Below are positions 7,433-14,925 of a stretch of DNA of 19,400 nt, piece after piece. Origin of the DNA: Acidimicrobiia bacterium (lineage in GTDB: Bacteria; Actinomycetota; Acidimicrobiia; Spongiisociales; UBA5794). Each line of letters starts with the position of its first letter. Positions within the stretch are counted from its first letter, which is position 1. The notes beneath the pieces were generated by a model. It had not been told where the DNA came from. It ran no database searches and worked only from the letters and a program-made list of their open reading frames with translations. The translations under genes and the position numbers were made by a program. The stretch is taken from assembly GCA_030618675.1 (NCBI GenBank), contig JAUXCV010000007.1, positions 1 through 19,400 on the forward strand, read 5' to 3'.

Positions 7433-8665
7433 ATGAGTCCTGAGCCCGAATCCGGAATACCTGATACTCAGTACTCAGTACTCAGTACTCAGTACGGCGA
7501 CGAGTCGCCCGACTCTCCGGTCCTTGCGGAAGCGGCCCGCTCCTGGCGATCTGCGTACGTCCATATTCCGTTCTGTGCTCGGCGGTGTCCTTACTGCGAC
7601 TTCGCTGTGGTTGCCGCCGATGAGGCCGGCGGGATGGATACAAGGAGGTATGTCGATGCTCTGGTCGCGGAGATCGACATGGAACCCGATCCGTCCGAGC
7701 TACATGCGGTCAACCTCGGCGGCGGGACGCCGACCCGGCTCCGCCCCGTTGACCTCGCCCGGATCATCGACTCCCTCGACCACCGGTTCGGGATCGCCGA
7801 CGACGCCGAGATCAGCATCGAAGCGAACCCCGAGGACTGGACGCCCGCGTTCGCCCGGGACCTGCGCCGAATCGGATTCGACCGGGTGTCGTTCGGGATC
7901 CAATCCTTCGATCCCGCGGTCTTGGAGGCGCTCGGACGGACCCACTCGCCCCGGGAGGCAGAACAGGCGATCGAAGCGGCGCGATCCGCCGACTTCTCCA
8001 ACGTCAATATCGACCTCATATACGGAACACCCGGGGAGACCGACGAATCGTGGCGACGATCGGTCGACCGAGCAATCGAACTCGATCCCGAACATCTCTC
8101 CTCCTACGCCCTCACCGTCGAGGGAGGCACGGCGCTGAGTCGAGCCGTGCTTGCAGGTGCGCCTGCACCAGATCCGGACCAGCAGGCCGACCGGTACGAG
8201 CATGTCGATGAGGCGGCGCGCTCGGCGGGACTCGTTCGATACGAAGTCTCGAACTGGGCCCGGCCCGGGCACATCTGCCGGTACAACCTCTCAACCTGGA
8301 TGATGGGTGAATTCTCAGCCTTCGGCACCGGAACCCACGACCACCGCGGTGGCGTACGGGCACGCAACATCCGCCGCCTCGACGCATATCTCGATCGGGT
8401 CGAGATGGGTGCTCGTCCGCGATCGGGGAGCGAGTGCCTCGACGAGTTCGATTCCGAGCGTGAGCGGTTCATGGTGGGTCTCCGGCTCGCGGCGGGTGTC
8501 CGACCGGGATCGATCGGTGGCCCGTTCGTGGCCTCGGACGAGGGTCGCCGACTCGTCGACGCCGGCGTTATCGGCGCTCGCGGCGGTCGAGTCGTTGTCC
8601 TCAAGCCGCTGTTGACGGATCTCGTTGCCAGATCTGTTCTGTCAGTCTCGCCCGCCGACTGCTAA
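7433..8665 (+). CDS. hemW: HemW-type radical SAM protein (haem chaperone, formerly coproporphyrinogen III oxidase-like)
   Basis: 410 residues. The radical SAM motif HIPFCARRCPYCDF has C48, C52 and C55 for the [4Fe-4S] cluster, followed by LGGGTPTRL, EANPED, FGIQSFD and DLIYGTPGET, with a HemN_C-like winged domain at the C-terminus. HemW delivers haem to respiratory enzymes and is not a true coproporphyrinogen oxidase. The start is forced: from 7433 to the cysteine motif no other ATG, GTG or TTG is in frame. This leaves a non-conserved N-terminal extension of about 35-40 residues, part of it encoded by a 7-bp tandem array and read as DTQYSVLSTQYG. hrcA starts 9 nt after the stop. Confidence 0.9.
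   Translation: MSPEPESGIPDTQYSVLSTQYGDESPDSPVLAEAARSWRSAYVHIPFCARRCPYCDFAVVAADEAGGMDTRRYVDALVAEIDMEPDPSELHAVNLGGGTPTRLRPVDLARIIDSLDHRFGIADDAEISIEANPEDWTPAFARDLRRIGFDRVSFGIQSFDPAVLEALGRTHSPREAEQAIEAARSADFSNVNIDLIYGTPGETDESWRRSVDRAIELDPEHLSSYALTVEGGTALSRAVLAGAPAPDPDQQADRYEHVDEAARSAGLVRYEVSNWARPGHICRYNLSTWMMGEFSAFGTGTHDHRGGVRARNIRRLDAYLDRVEMGARPRSGSECLDEFDSERERFMVGLRLAAGVRPGSIGGPFVASDEGRRLVDAGVIGARGGRVVVLKPLLTDLVARSVLSVSPADC
7464..7495 (+). repeat. Tandem 7-bp repeat (GTACTCA) inside the hemW 5' coding region
   Basis: An imperfect ATACTCA copy, three perfect GTACTCA copies (7471-7491) and a trailing GTAC (7492-7495). The plus-strand unit has no stop in any frame. The complement contains TGA. 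Change by one unit would shift the hemW frame. Confidence 0.9.
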
Positions 8666-8674
8666 CTTTCACGG

Positions 8675-9673
8675 ATGCTCGACGATCGCAAAGCTCACGT
8701 TCTCCAGGCGCTGGTAGAGGAGTACATCCGCACCGGCGAACCGGTGAGTTCCCAGGTGATCCTCGAACGAAGTGCTCTCGACGTGTCGTCCGCGACGATA
8801 CGCAACGAGGTGGCGCGTCTCGAGTCGTACGGGTTCGTAGCCCAACCGCACACGTCGTCGGGCCGGATTCCCACCCACCAGGGCTACCGATACTACGTCG
8901 ACCACTGCTCTCCGGCGCGCTTGCGGTCGGCAACCCACGACCGGATCCGCTTGTTCTTTGCCGACGTGCACAGCGAGGTGTCGCGTCTGCTGAAGGAGAC
9001 TTCCGGCCTGGTCGCGGACATCACTCACCTTCCTGCAGTCGTCATCGGTCCACAGGCCGAGGTGGATCGGATCCACGCTGTGCACCTTGTCCGCCTGGGC
9101 GCTTCTGCGGTCCTGGTCGTCACGATCGCAGAGACCGGTCAGGTGGCTCAGCACGTCGTCACGCTCGGTTTCGAACCGACGGACGAGCAGATCGACGAAG
9201 CGGAGCGAGTCCTCGAGCGTGTGTACGCAGGCCGGGATCTCGACGAAGCGAACGGTGATCAGCGCTTGAAGAGCGGTGACCTTCCGGACCTGGTTCGGCG
9301 GATCATCGACCCGGTGCACCACGAGATCCAACGAGTCGAGGAGGGAGCGGCACCGCAGCTCTTCATCGGCGGAACGAGCCAACTTGCCGGTCTTTGGGCT
9401 GATCTGGCGATCGTGCATCACATGCTCGATCTGCTCGATCGGGACAGCGATCTTCAGGCCATCCTCGGGGAATCGACCGAAGGTACGAGCGTTCGCATCG
9501 GCGAAGAGATCGGCGACACCCTTGATCTCGCCGTCGTCAGCACGTCGTTCGGGTCTCGCAGATCCGGACGCGTGGGAGTGATCGGTCCCATGCGAATGGA
9601 CTATCGCCGCACGATCCGGGTGGTCGAGGAGATCGGCGAGAACCTCGAAGAAAGCTTTGGAGCGGAGCGGTGA
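8675..9673 (+). CDS. hrcA: Heat-inducible transcription repressor HrcA
   Basis: 332 residues. The N-terminal winged helix-turn-helix begins MLDDRKAHVLQALVEEYIRTGEPVSS and continues with SSATIRNEVARLE and the family hallmark PHTSSGRIPTHQGYRYYVD. The GAF-like middle and C-terminal part holds a long insert and ends near VGVIGPMRMDYRRTI, a conserved HrcA motif. HrcA represses groE and dnaK operons by binding the CIRCE inverted repeat and needs GroEL for activity. I saw no TTAGCACTC-N9-GAGTGCTAA element here, so its targets are probably elsewhere. The TGA overlaps the dnaJ GTG as GTGA (9670-9673). hemW ends 9 nt upstream, and no clear ribosome binding site is visible. Confidence 0.95.
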   Translation: MLDDRKAHVLQALVEEYIRTGEPVSSQVILERSALDVSSATIRNEVARLESYGFVAQPHTSSGRIPTHQGYRYYVDHCSPARLRSATHDRIRLFFADVHSEVSRLLKETSGLVADITHLPAVVIGPQAEVDRIHAVHLVRLGASAVLVVTIAETGQVAQHVVTLGFEPTDEQIDEAERVLERVYAGRDLDEANGDQRLKSGDLPDLVRRIIDPVHHEIQRVEEGAAPQLFIGGTSQLAGLWADLAIVHHMLDLLDRDSDLQAILGESTEGTSVRIGEEIGDTLDLAVVSTSFGSRRSGRVGVIGPMRMDYRRTIRVVEEIGENLEESFGAER

Positions 9674-10758
9674 AGGACTACTACGAGGTTCTCGGTGTCG
9701 ATCGTGACGCGACGCCCGAGCAGATCAAGAAGGCGTTCCGGCAGCTCGCACGAGACACACATCCCGACGCCAACCCGGACGATCCCGGGGCCGAGGCTCG
9801 CTTCCGGGAGATCGCCGAGGCCTACGAAGTTCTATCCGATCCTCAGCGCAAGGCCGGCTACGACCGCGGCGAGGTCTACGGCGGTGGGGACCTGTTCTCG
9901 CAGTTCGGCGGTCTCGACGAGATACTCCAGCAGTTCTTCGGTGGCGGATTCGGCGGGTTCGGCGGCGGTGGGCGCCGTGCCGGGCCTCGTCGCGGGAACG
10001 ATGTCGGTTCGACGGTCTCCCTCACTCTCGCAGACGCCGCCGTCGGTGCGAGTCGTGAGATCGAGTTCCGCGCACCCGGCAGGTGCGATCGGTGTGATGG
10101 TGTAGGGGCGGAACCCGGTCACGATCCCGTCACGTGCTCGACATGTCGTGGAGCCGGAAGCGTCCAGGTCGCCCGCGACTCGTTCCTTGGGCGGATCATG
10201 ACGGTTGCGCCGTGCTCCCAGTGCGGTGGAAAGGGACAGACGATCGATCACCCGTGTACGCAGTGTGAGGGCGGCGGCCTTGTGACGGTGGATCGAACGG
10301 TCACGGTCGATATTCCTCCCGGAGTTGAAGACGGAACCCGGCTCCGGATGTCCGGGCAGGGTGGGGATGGGGAGCGAGGCGCACCAGCAGGCGACGTCTA
10401 CGTGGAGATCGGCATCGAGTCGGACGAGCGCTTCGACCGGATCGGCGACGAACTCCATCACCGCGTCGACATCGGGATCAGCGAAGCCGTCTTCGGTGTG
10501 AAGATCGAGGTTCCGGTTATCGACGGCGATCCGGAGAGCATCGACCTTCCCGCCGGAACACAACCCGAGACCGTGTACCGCCTCGCGAAGAAGGGGATGC
10601 CCAGGCTGCGTCGACGCGGTCGCGGTGACATGTTCGTTCACATCGGTGTGGCGATTCCCGCCGACCTGACCGATGAGCAGGAAGAGACGCTCCGGACCTA
10701 CGCCGAACTGCGCGATGAACAGCCTGCGAAGCGCAAACGCGGTCTCTTCAAGCGCTAG
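9670..10758 (+). CDS. dnaJ: Chaperone DnaJ (Hsp40, zinc-finger type)
   Basis: 362 residues with full type I architecture. The J domain (1 to about 66) has HPD at residues 31-33. A glycine/phenylalanine-rich linker (GGGFGGFGGGG) follows, then four CxxCxGxG zinc motifs (CDRCDGVG, CSTCRGAG, CSQCGGKG, CTQCEGGG), and the substrate-binding C-terminal domain with PPGVEDGTRLRMSGQG. DnaJ delivers clients to DnaK and stimulates its ATPase. No dnaK or grpE is in the window, so this is probably the hrcA-linked second DnaJ common in Actinobacteria. The GTG start overlaps the hrcA stop by 4 nt, indicating coupled translation. Confidence 0.96.
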   Translation: MKDYYEVLGVDRDATPEQIKKAFRQLARDTHPDANPDDPGAEARFREIAEAYEVLSDPQRKAGYDRGEVYGGGDLFSQFGGLDEILQQFFGGGFGGFGGGGRRAGPRRGNDVGSTVSLTLADAAVGASREIEFRAPGRCDRCDGVGAEPGHDPVTCSTCRGAGSVQVARDSFLGRIMTVAPCSQCGGKGQTIDHPCTQCEGGGLVTVDRTVTVDIPPGVEDGTRLRMSGQGGDGERGAPAGDVYVEIGIESDERFDRIGDELHHRVDIGISEAVFGVKIEVPVIDGDPESIDLPAGTQPETVYRLAKKGMPRLRRRGRGDMFVHIGVAIPADLTDEQEETLRTYAELRDEQPAKRKRGLFKR

Positions 10759-10796
10759 CGATCTGCCGCCGATATGGCGACGTGGCCGAAACCCAC

Positions 10797-10849
10797 CGTT
10801 CTTGCGTAACTATCGGAGGAAACCGCCCTCCACTATCTACGCAAGAACG
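10797..10849. other. Strong stem-loop between dnaJ and the bldD-like gene
   Basis: A perfect 12-bp outer inverted repeat (CGTTCTTGCGTA at 10797-10808, TACGCAAGAACG at 10838-10849) encloses a second 5-bp stem (GGAGG 10815-10819, CCTCC 10827-10831) with a 7-nt loop. The two stems are separated on both sides by the same hexamer, ACTATC, giving a symmetric internal loop. It could terminate the hrcA-dnaJ transcript, but no T-tract follows. A protein binding site or leader structure is also possible. Confidence 0.6.
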
Positions 10850-10866
10850 ATTCTCCGGATTTGGTC

Positions 10867-10896
10867 TTGCGGGGTACCGGCCCGGGAGCGTAGACT
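10867..10896 (+). promoter_or_regulatory. Probable promoter of the bldD-like gene
   Basis: TTGCGG (10867-10872), an 18-nt spacer and TAGACT (10891-10896) resemble a housekeeping sigma promoter, giving a start near 10903 and a leader of about 43 nt. The gene stands alone between dnaJ and phoH, so it needs its own promoter. Confidence 0.5.
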
Positions 10897-10904
10897 CCCT
10901 ACTG

Positions 10905-10926
10905 AGAGCGGTTAGAACAGCGCTCT
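10905..10926. promoter_or_regulatory. Short inverted repeat in the bldD-like leader
   Basis: AGAGCG (10905-10910) and CGCTCT (10921-10926) flank a 10-nt loop just downstream of the predicted transcription start. This could be an operator or a small leader hairpin. It does not match the BldD operator or CIRCE as I know them. Confidence 0.3.
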
Positions 10927-10945
10927 GGGTATCAGGGAGGAATCG

Positions 10946-11413
10946 ATGATCTCGTACAACGAGCGAGTGGGCGAGCGACTCCGATCGATCCGACGCCAGC
11001 GTGGATTCTCACTCCAGGACGTGCAGCACGATTCGGGCGGGGAGTTCAAAGCGGCCGTACTCGGGGCCTATGAGCGGGGCGAGCGAAGCATTTCGGTCCC
11101 GCGACTGCACCGCCTCGCAGTGCGCTACGGAGTGCCGATCGTTCAACTCCTGCCTCCGGAATCGGCACCGGCGACCGCCAAACTGAGCGGCGACAAGGTG
11201 ACGATCGATCTCAGTCGCCTTGACCGTCTGGATGGTCCCGTTGGAGAGATCCTGGAACGGTTCCTCGCTTCGATCCAGGTCGAACGACAGGACTTCAACG
11301 GGAAGGTTCTCACGGTTCGGGCCGACGACGTGCGTCTCCTCGCCCGACTCATCGGGGACGGAGACACGTTCTCCGAGCGACTCGACGAAGTTCGCGTTGC
11401 GAAACGCCCCTGA
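10946..11413 (+). CDS. bldD: BldD-like XRE-family regulator with c-di-GMP binding signature
   Basis: 155 residues. The N-terminal helix-turn-helix (about 8-70) closely follows Streptomyces BldD in pattern: LRSIRRQRGFSLQDV, then the AAVLGAYERGERSISVPRL block and YGVPIVQLLP. The C-terminal domain contains RQD-FNGKVLTV-RADD, an exact RxD-x8-RxxD match, with R114, D116, R125 and D128 at the same numbering I recall for the Streptomyces protein. There this motif binds a c-di-GMP tetramer that dimerises the repressor. The start has an excellent ribosome binding site, AGGGAGG at 10934-10940, 5 nt before the ATG. It is a single-gene unit by appearance. In sporulating relatives BldD represses development; its job in this organism is unknown. 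Confidence 0.87.
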   Translation: MISYNERVGERLRSIRRQRGFSLQDVQHDSGGEFKAAVLGAYERGERSISVPRLHRLAVRYGVPIVQLLPPESAPATAKLSGDKVTIDLSRLDRLDGPVGEILERFLASIQVERQDFNGKVLTVRADDVRLLARLIGDGDTFSERLDEVRVAKRP

Positions 11414-11498
11414 TCCCGGCTCGAAGCCGCCCCGCGGCTCGCAGCGCCAACCGCGGATCGCGCGATGCGGCTGTCAACGGATTTACGGATGCGGCCGA

Positions 11499-11504
11499 TA
11501 TACT
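11499..11504 (+). promoter_or_regulatory. Possible -10 element for the phoH-era operon
   Basis: TATACT at 11499-11504 is a near-consensus -10 hexamer in otherwise GC-rich sequence, 63 nt before the phoH GTG. The best-placed -35 (CAACGG, 17 nt upstream) is poor. The 153-nt gap after the bldD-like gene is the longest before this five-gene overlapping chain, so a promoter is expected here. Confidence 0.42.
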
Positions 11505-11566
11505 CGTCATCACCCGATGGGCCCTGCTTCCGCATCCAAGTTCTCAGTCTGTGAAGGGCTTCTCCT

Positions 11567-12538
11567 GTGACCAGCACAACCACAAGCGACGTTCGTGTTC
11601 GTGTGCCGAGCAACCACCTCATGGTCGAGTTGCTGGGTGAGCGCGACGCGCACTTGCGGCGGGTGGAGGAAGCCTTCCCCCTGGCCCTGATCGTCGCTCG
11701 GGGCAACGAGATCAACATCAGCGGACCAGACCACCAGGCCGATGCGGCGGGGACCGTTCTCGACGAGCTTCTGATCGTGGTGCAGGAGGGTCAGCAACTC
11801 GATGCCGATCGGGTCGCGCGCGTCATCGATCTCGTGCAAAGAGACGTGCCGAGTCCCTCCGGTATCTTCGCCGAGTCGATCGCCGTTGGCCGTGGCCGAC
11901 ACGTGAGGCCGAAGACGTTCGGCCAGAAGCGCTATGTCGATGCGATCCGCGACAACACGCTCGTATTCGCCATCGGTCCGGCGGGAACCGGCAAGACCTA
12001 CCTCGCGATGGCCTGTGCCATCGAATCGCTCGTGTCCGGAGCCGTGAAGAGGATCATCCTGAGCCGGCCGGCCGTGGAGGCGGGAGAGCGGCTCGGTTTC
12101 CTCCCGGGCGATCTTGCAGCGAAGGTCGATCCGTATCTGAGGCCCCTTTACGACGCCATGTACGAGATGCTCGGGCCGGAAGAGACCGGTCGTTTGATGG
12201 AGCGTGGAACCATCGAGATCGCTCCTCTCGCCTACATGAGAGGCCGGACGCTCAACGACGCATTCGTCGTTCTCGACGAGGCACAGAACACCACTCCGGA
12301 ACAGATGAAGATGTTCCTGACCCGGCTCGGATTCAACTCGAAGATGCTCGTGACGGGGGACATCACACAGGTCGATCTGGCCGCCGGCAGGGGGTCCGGC
12401 CTGAAGACGGTCGCCGGCATTCTTGCGGGGATCGACGGTATCGCGTTCGAAGAACTGACCGCGGATGACGTCGTGCGGCACCGGATCGTCGCGGCCATCG
12501 TCGAGGCATACCGCCGCTTCGAGGAGAAGCGATCGTGA
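11567..12538 (+). CDS. phoH: PhoH-like ATPase
   Basis: 323 residues with an N-terminal KH-like segment followed by the PhoH P-loop domain. Walker A is GPAGTGKT (137-144), Walker B is VVLDEAQN (D237, E238), and the family motifs SRPAVEAGERLGFLPGDL and GDITQVDL are present. PhoH proteins are ATPases or possible RNA helicases linked to RNA metabolism. Persistent co-location with ybeY and era suggests a role in rRNA processing, but this is not settled. The start is the GTG at 11567, with GAAGGG at 11553-11558. The stop overlaps the next GTG as GTGA (12535-12538). Confidence 0.93.
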   Translation: MTSTTTSDVRVRVPSNHLMVELLGERDAHLRRVEEAFPLALIVARGNEINISGPDHQADAAGTVLDELLIVVQEGQQLDADRVARVIDLVQRDVPSPSGIFAESIAVGRGRHVRPKTFGQKRYVDAIRDNTLVFAIGPAGTGKTYLAMACAIESLVSGAVKRIILSRPAVEAGERLGFLPGDLAAKVDPYLRPLYDAMYEMLGPEETGRLMERGTIEIAPLAYMRGRTLNDAFVVLDEAQNTTPEQMKMFLTRLGFNSKMLVTGDITQVDLAAGRGSGLKTVAGILAGIDGIAFEELTADDVVRHRIVAAIVEAYRRFEEKRS

Positions 12539-14925
12539 CGTTCAACCGTACGGCGCTCCTCAACGCGGGGATCCTGGCGATCACCATGCTTCTGGTGTCG
12601 CTCATCCTCGTGGTCGGCACGGACACCGGCGCCGAGGCGCCACCCGAAGAACTCGCGATCGGACAACCATCGCCGGAGACGTTCATCGCCAACAGGTCGA
12701 CGGATCCGATCGTCGATGAGGACGCGACCGAGGAGGAGCGTCAGAAGGCACGCAACTCCGTCAGCACGAAGTACCGGAACGACAACGAAGCGACGCTGAC
12801 CGTGATTCGCGAGGTGAACTCGTTCTTCACCGATCTCCGGGACGTTGCGATCGACGAGTCGTTGATCCCCGAGGAGGAGGAGACGACGACGTCGACGACC
12901 GTCGAAACGACGACCAGTTCGACCGTGGCCGGGGAGACGACGAGTTCAACGAGTTCGACGACCACCACGACGACCGAGCCGCCACCAACGACGACCACCA
13001 CGCTTCCACGACGATCCCTCGATGAGCAAGAGGTGATGATGGGCGTGCGACACCCCACGCTTGCCCTGGCGATTTCGCCCTTCGTCACCCTCTACAACAG
13101 CGATCTCGACCGCATCGCCGACGGAGAGGACTCCGTTTTTCCCGAGGTCGAGAAGGAGAGCCTCGAGATCGTCAACGAGGAGCTGAAGCGGGGTATCAAG
13201 CCGTCCGATCTGACCGAGCGCCAGGATCTCTACCTCAATCCCTTGACCCGTCCGGCGATCTTCGTCATCGGACTGCCGATCGAAGAGCAGTCGATGGCAC
13301 GCGAGGCGATAGCGCAGCTCGTAGGGTTCAGTCTCCAGGCGAACCTCCGCATCGATGATGAGGCAACCGTCGCCGAGCGCGACGCCGCAGCAGCGGCTGT
13401 TGAGCCGGTGACGATCACATATCGCAACGGTGACACGATCGTCGAGGAGGGCCAGTCGATCACGAGCATCGAGTTCGACGCGATCCAGCAGCTTGGTCTC
13501 TACGAGGCCGAGGTGATCGGCGGGACGTCCCGTGCGGCGATGGCTCTGTTCGGCATTCTTGCCGTGCTGTTGGCGGCGTTCTTCCTTTGGAGGATCGCTC
13601 CGGCACAGTGGTCGGAGCCGCGTCACATGGCGCTGCTGGGGATCCTGTTGGTGCTGGCTGCTTTGATGTCGCGTCTCCCTGCGATCATCGCGGTGGACAA
13701 TCGAGCGCTCGGCTATCTACTCCCAGCGGCGGCGATCGGTTTCCTCGCCGCGATCCTGTTCGATCCGCGTACGGCCGTTGTGCTGGCTATACCGATGGCA
13801 GGATTCACGGCGTTGTCAACGGGCGACCTGGCGTTCACGGTTTATGCCGGGATCGCGACCGTGGTGCCCGTCGCGTTCGTCTCCAGGGTCTCGTCGCGAC
13901 GCCAGCTCCGTGTTGCCGTGTTGCTGTCGGCGATCACCGTCGCCCCCGTTGCCGCGAGCCTCGAGTGGGTGTTCGGAGACGGAAGCATCGCCATGTCGGC
14001 CGTGTGGGCGTTCGCCGGTGCCGTGATCGCCGGACTCATCTCTCTCGGTCTCGTCTCGTTCCTCGAGAGCGCGTTCGGTATCACCACAGCACTCGGCCTT
14101 CTCGATCTGCTCGACCGCAACCACCCGGCCCTGCGTCTCATCGAGGAGCAGGCGCCCGGGACGTTCAACCATTCGATGCTCGTCGGAGCACTCGCAGGCC
14201 GCGCCGCTCGGGCGATCGACGCCGATCCTCTGCTCGCACAGGCTGCGGCCTGGTACCACGATCTCGGAAAGGTCGCGCTCCCGCAGTACTTCGTTGAGAA
14301 CCAATTCGGGGTGTCCAATCCGCACGACACGCTTCCGCCCGAGGAGTCTGCACAGATCATCCGTTCCCACGTTACCGAGGGGCTGAAGCTCGCGAAGCGC
14401 TACCGGCTCCCGGGAGACGTGACCGACGGGATCCGCATGCACCACGGAACGAGTCTGATGCGCTATTTCTACCACCGCGCCCTCGAGATCGACCCGGATG
14501 TCGATCCGGCACTCTTCCGACACCACGGCGTCAAGCCGAGGCAGAAAGAGATGGCGATCGTCATGATCTCCGACGCGACCGAAGCCGCCGCCCGCGCCTA
14601 CGCCCACAACGAGGACCCGACCGCGGACGGTCTCAAGAACGTGGTCGAGATGGTGGTTACCGAGAAGGTCGATGACGGCCAGCTCGATGAATCGCAGCTG
14701 ACGTTTGGGGACCTCACGAGGATCAAGGCCGAGCTCGTACGGGCCCTGATGGGCTACTACCACGCTCGTGTTCCGTACCCGGGTTTCCCCGGTCCGCAGG
14801 TCGTCGACGGCGCGGTCACTCCCGCGTTGCCGGCGACGAACGGCGCAGAAGCCGGGACGAGCACCGTGAGCGAAGTCGACGATGATGATGGCGACGGTGA
14901 TCCGTCCGACGAGGGGGATGGGTGA
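12535..14925 (+). CDS. pgpH: 7TM-HD family membrane phosphodiesterase (PgpH-like, probable c-di-AMP hydrolase)
   Basis: 796 residues in the PgpH order: one N-terminal helix (about 6-26), a large outside 7TMR-HDED domain (about 30-330), a 7TM block (about 335-535), and a cytoplasmic HD domain. HD motifs are intact: NHS with H546, HDLGK with H575 and D576, ENQ, the HVTEG helix, and HHGT with H636 and H637. Firmicute PgpH cleaves c-di-AMP to pApA, and I infer the same here. Oddly, the outside domain holds a threonine/serine-rich low-complexity run with PPP (about 113-158), probably an extracytoplasmic linker. The C-terminus ends in an acidic DDDDGDGDPSDEGDG tail. Both ends overlap neighbouring genes by 4 nt (phoH and ybeY). 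Confidence 0.92.
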   Translation: MTFNRTALLNAGILAITMLLVSLILVVGTDTGAEAPPEELAIGQPSPETFIANRSTDPIVDEDATEEERQKARNSVSTKYRNDNEATLTVIREVNSFFTDLRDVAIDESLIPEEEETTTSTTVETTTSSTVAGETTSSTSSTTTTTTEPPPTTTTTLPRRSLDEQEVMMGVRHPTLALAISPFVTLYNSDLDRIADGEDSVFPEVEKESLEIVNEELKRGIKPSDLTERQDLYLNPLTRPAIFVIGLPIEEQSMAREAIAQLVGFSLQANLRIDDEATVAERDAAAAAVEPVTITYRNGDTIVEEGQSITSIEFDAIQQLGLYEAEVIGGTSRAAMALFGILAVLLAAFFLWRIAPAQWSEPRHMALLGILLVLAALMSRLPAIIAVDNRALGYLLPAAAIGFLAAILFDPRTAVVLAIPMAGFTALSTGDLAFTVYAGIATVVPVAFVSRVSSRRQLRVAVLLSAITVAPVAASLEWVFGDGSIAMSAVWAFAGAVIAGLISLGLVSFLESAFGITTALGLLDLLDRNHPALRLIEEQAPGTFNHSMLVGALAGRAARAIDADPLLAQAAAWYHDLGKVALPQYFVENQFGVSNPHDTLPPEESAQIIRSHVTEGLKLAKRYRLPGDVTDGIRMHHGTSLMRYFYHRALEIDPDVDPALFRHHGVKPRQKEMAIVMISDATEAAARAYAHNEDPTADGLKNVVEMVVTEKVDDGQLDESQLTFGDLTRIKAELVRALMGYYHARVPYPGFPGPQVVDGAVTPALPATNGAEAGTSTVSEVDDDDGDGDPSDEGDG

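Noticed and set aside
7375..7495. CRISPR array
   Set aside because: Units are 7-8 bp, contiguous and without spacers, and no cas gene is nearby.
7464..7495. HAIR-type operator (HspR site) upstream of the hemW-hrcA-dnaJ unit
   Set aside because: GAGT and ACTC words occur only because of the 7-bp period. The CTTGAGT-N7-ACTCAAG arrangement is not present.
11417..11429. Terminator after the bldD-like gene (CGGCT-CGA-AGCCG)
   Set aside because: Only a 5-bp stem without a T-tract; such small dyads are frequent in this GC-rich sequence.
11510..12481. A long minus-strand open frame opposite phoH
   Set aside because: Shadow of phoH; its histidine/arginine-rich product matches no family I know.
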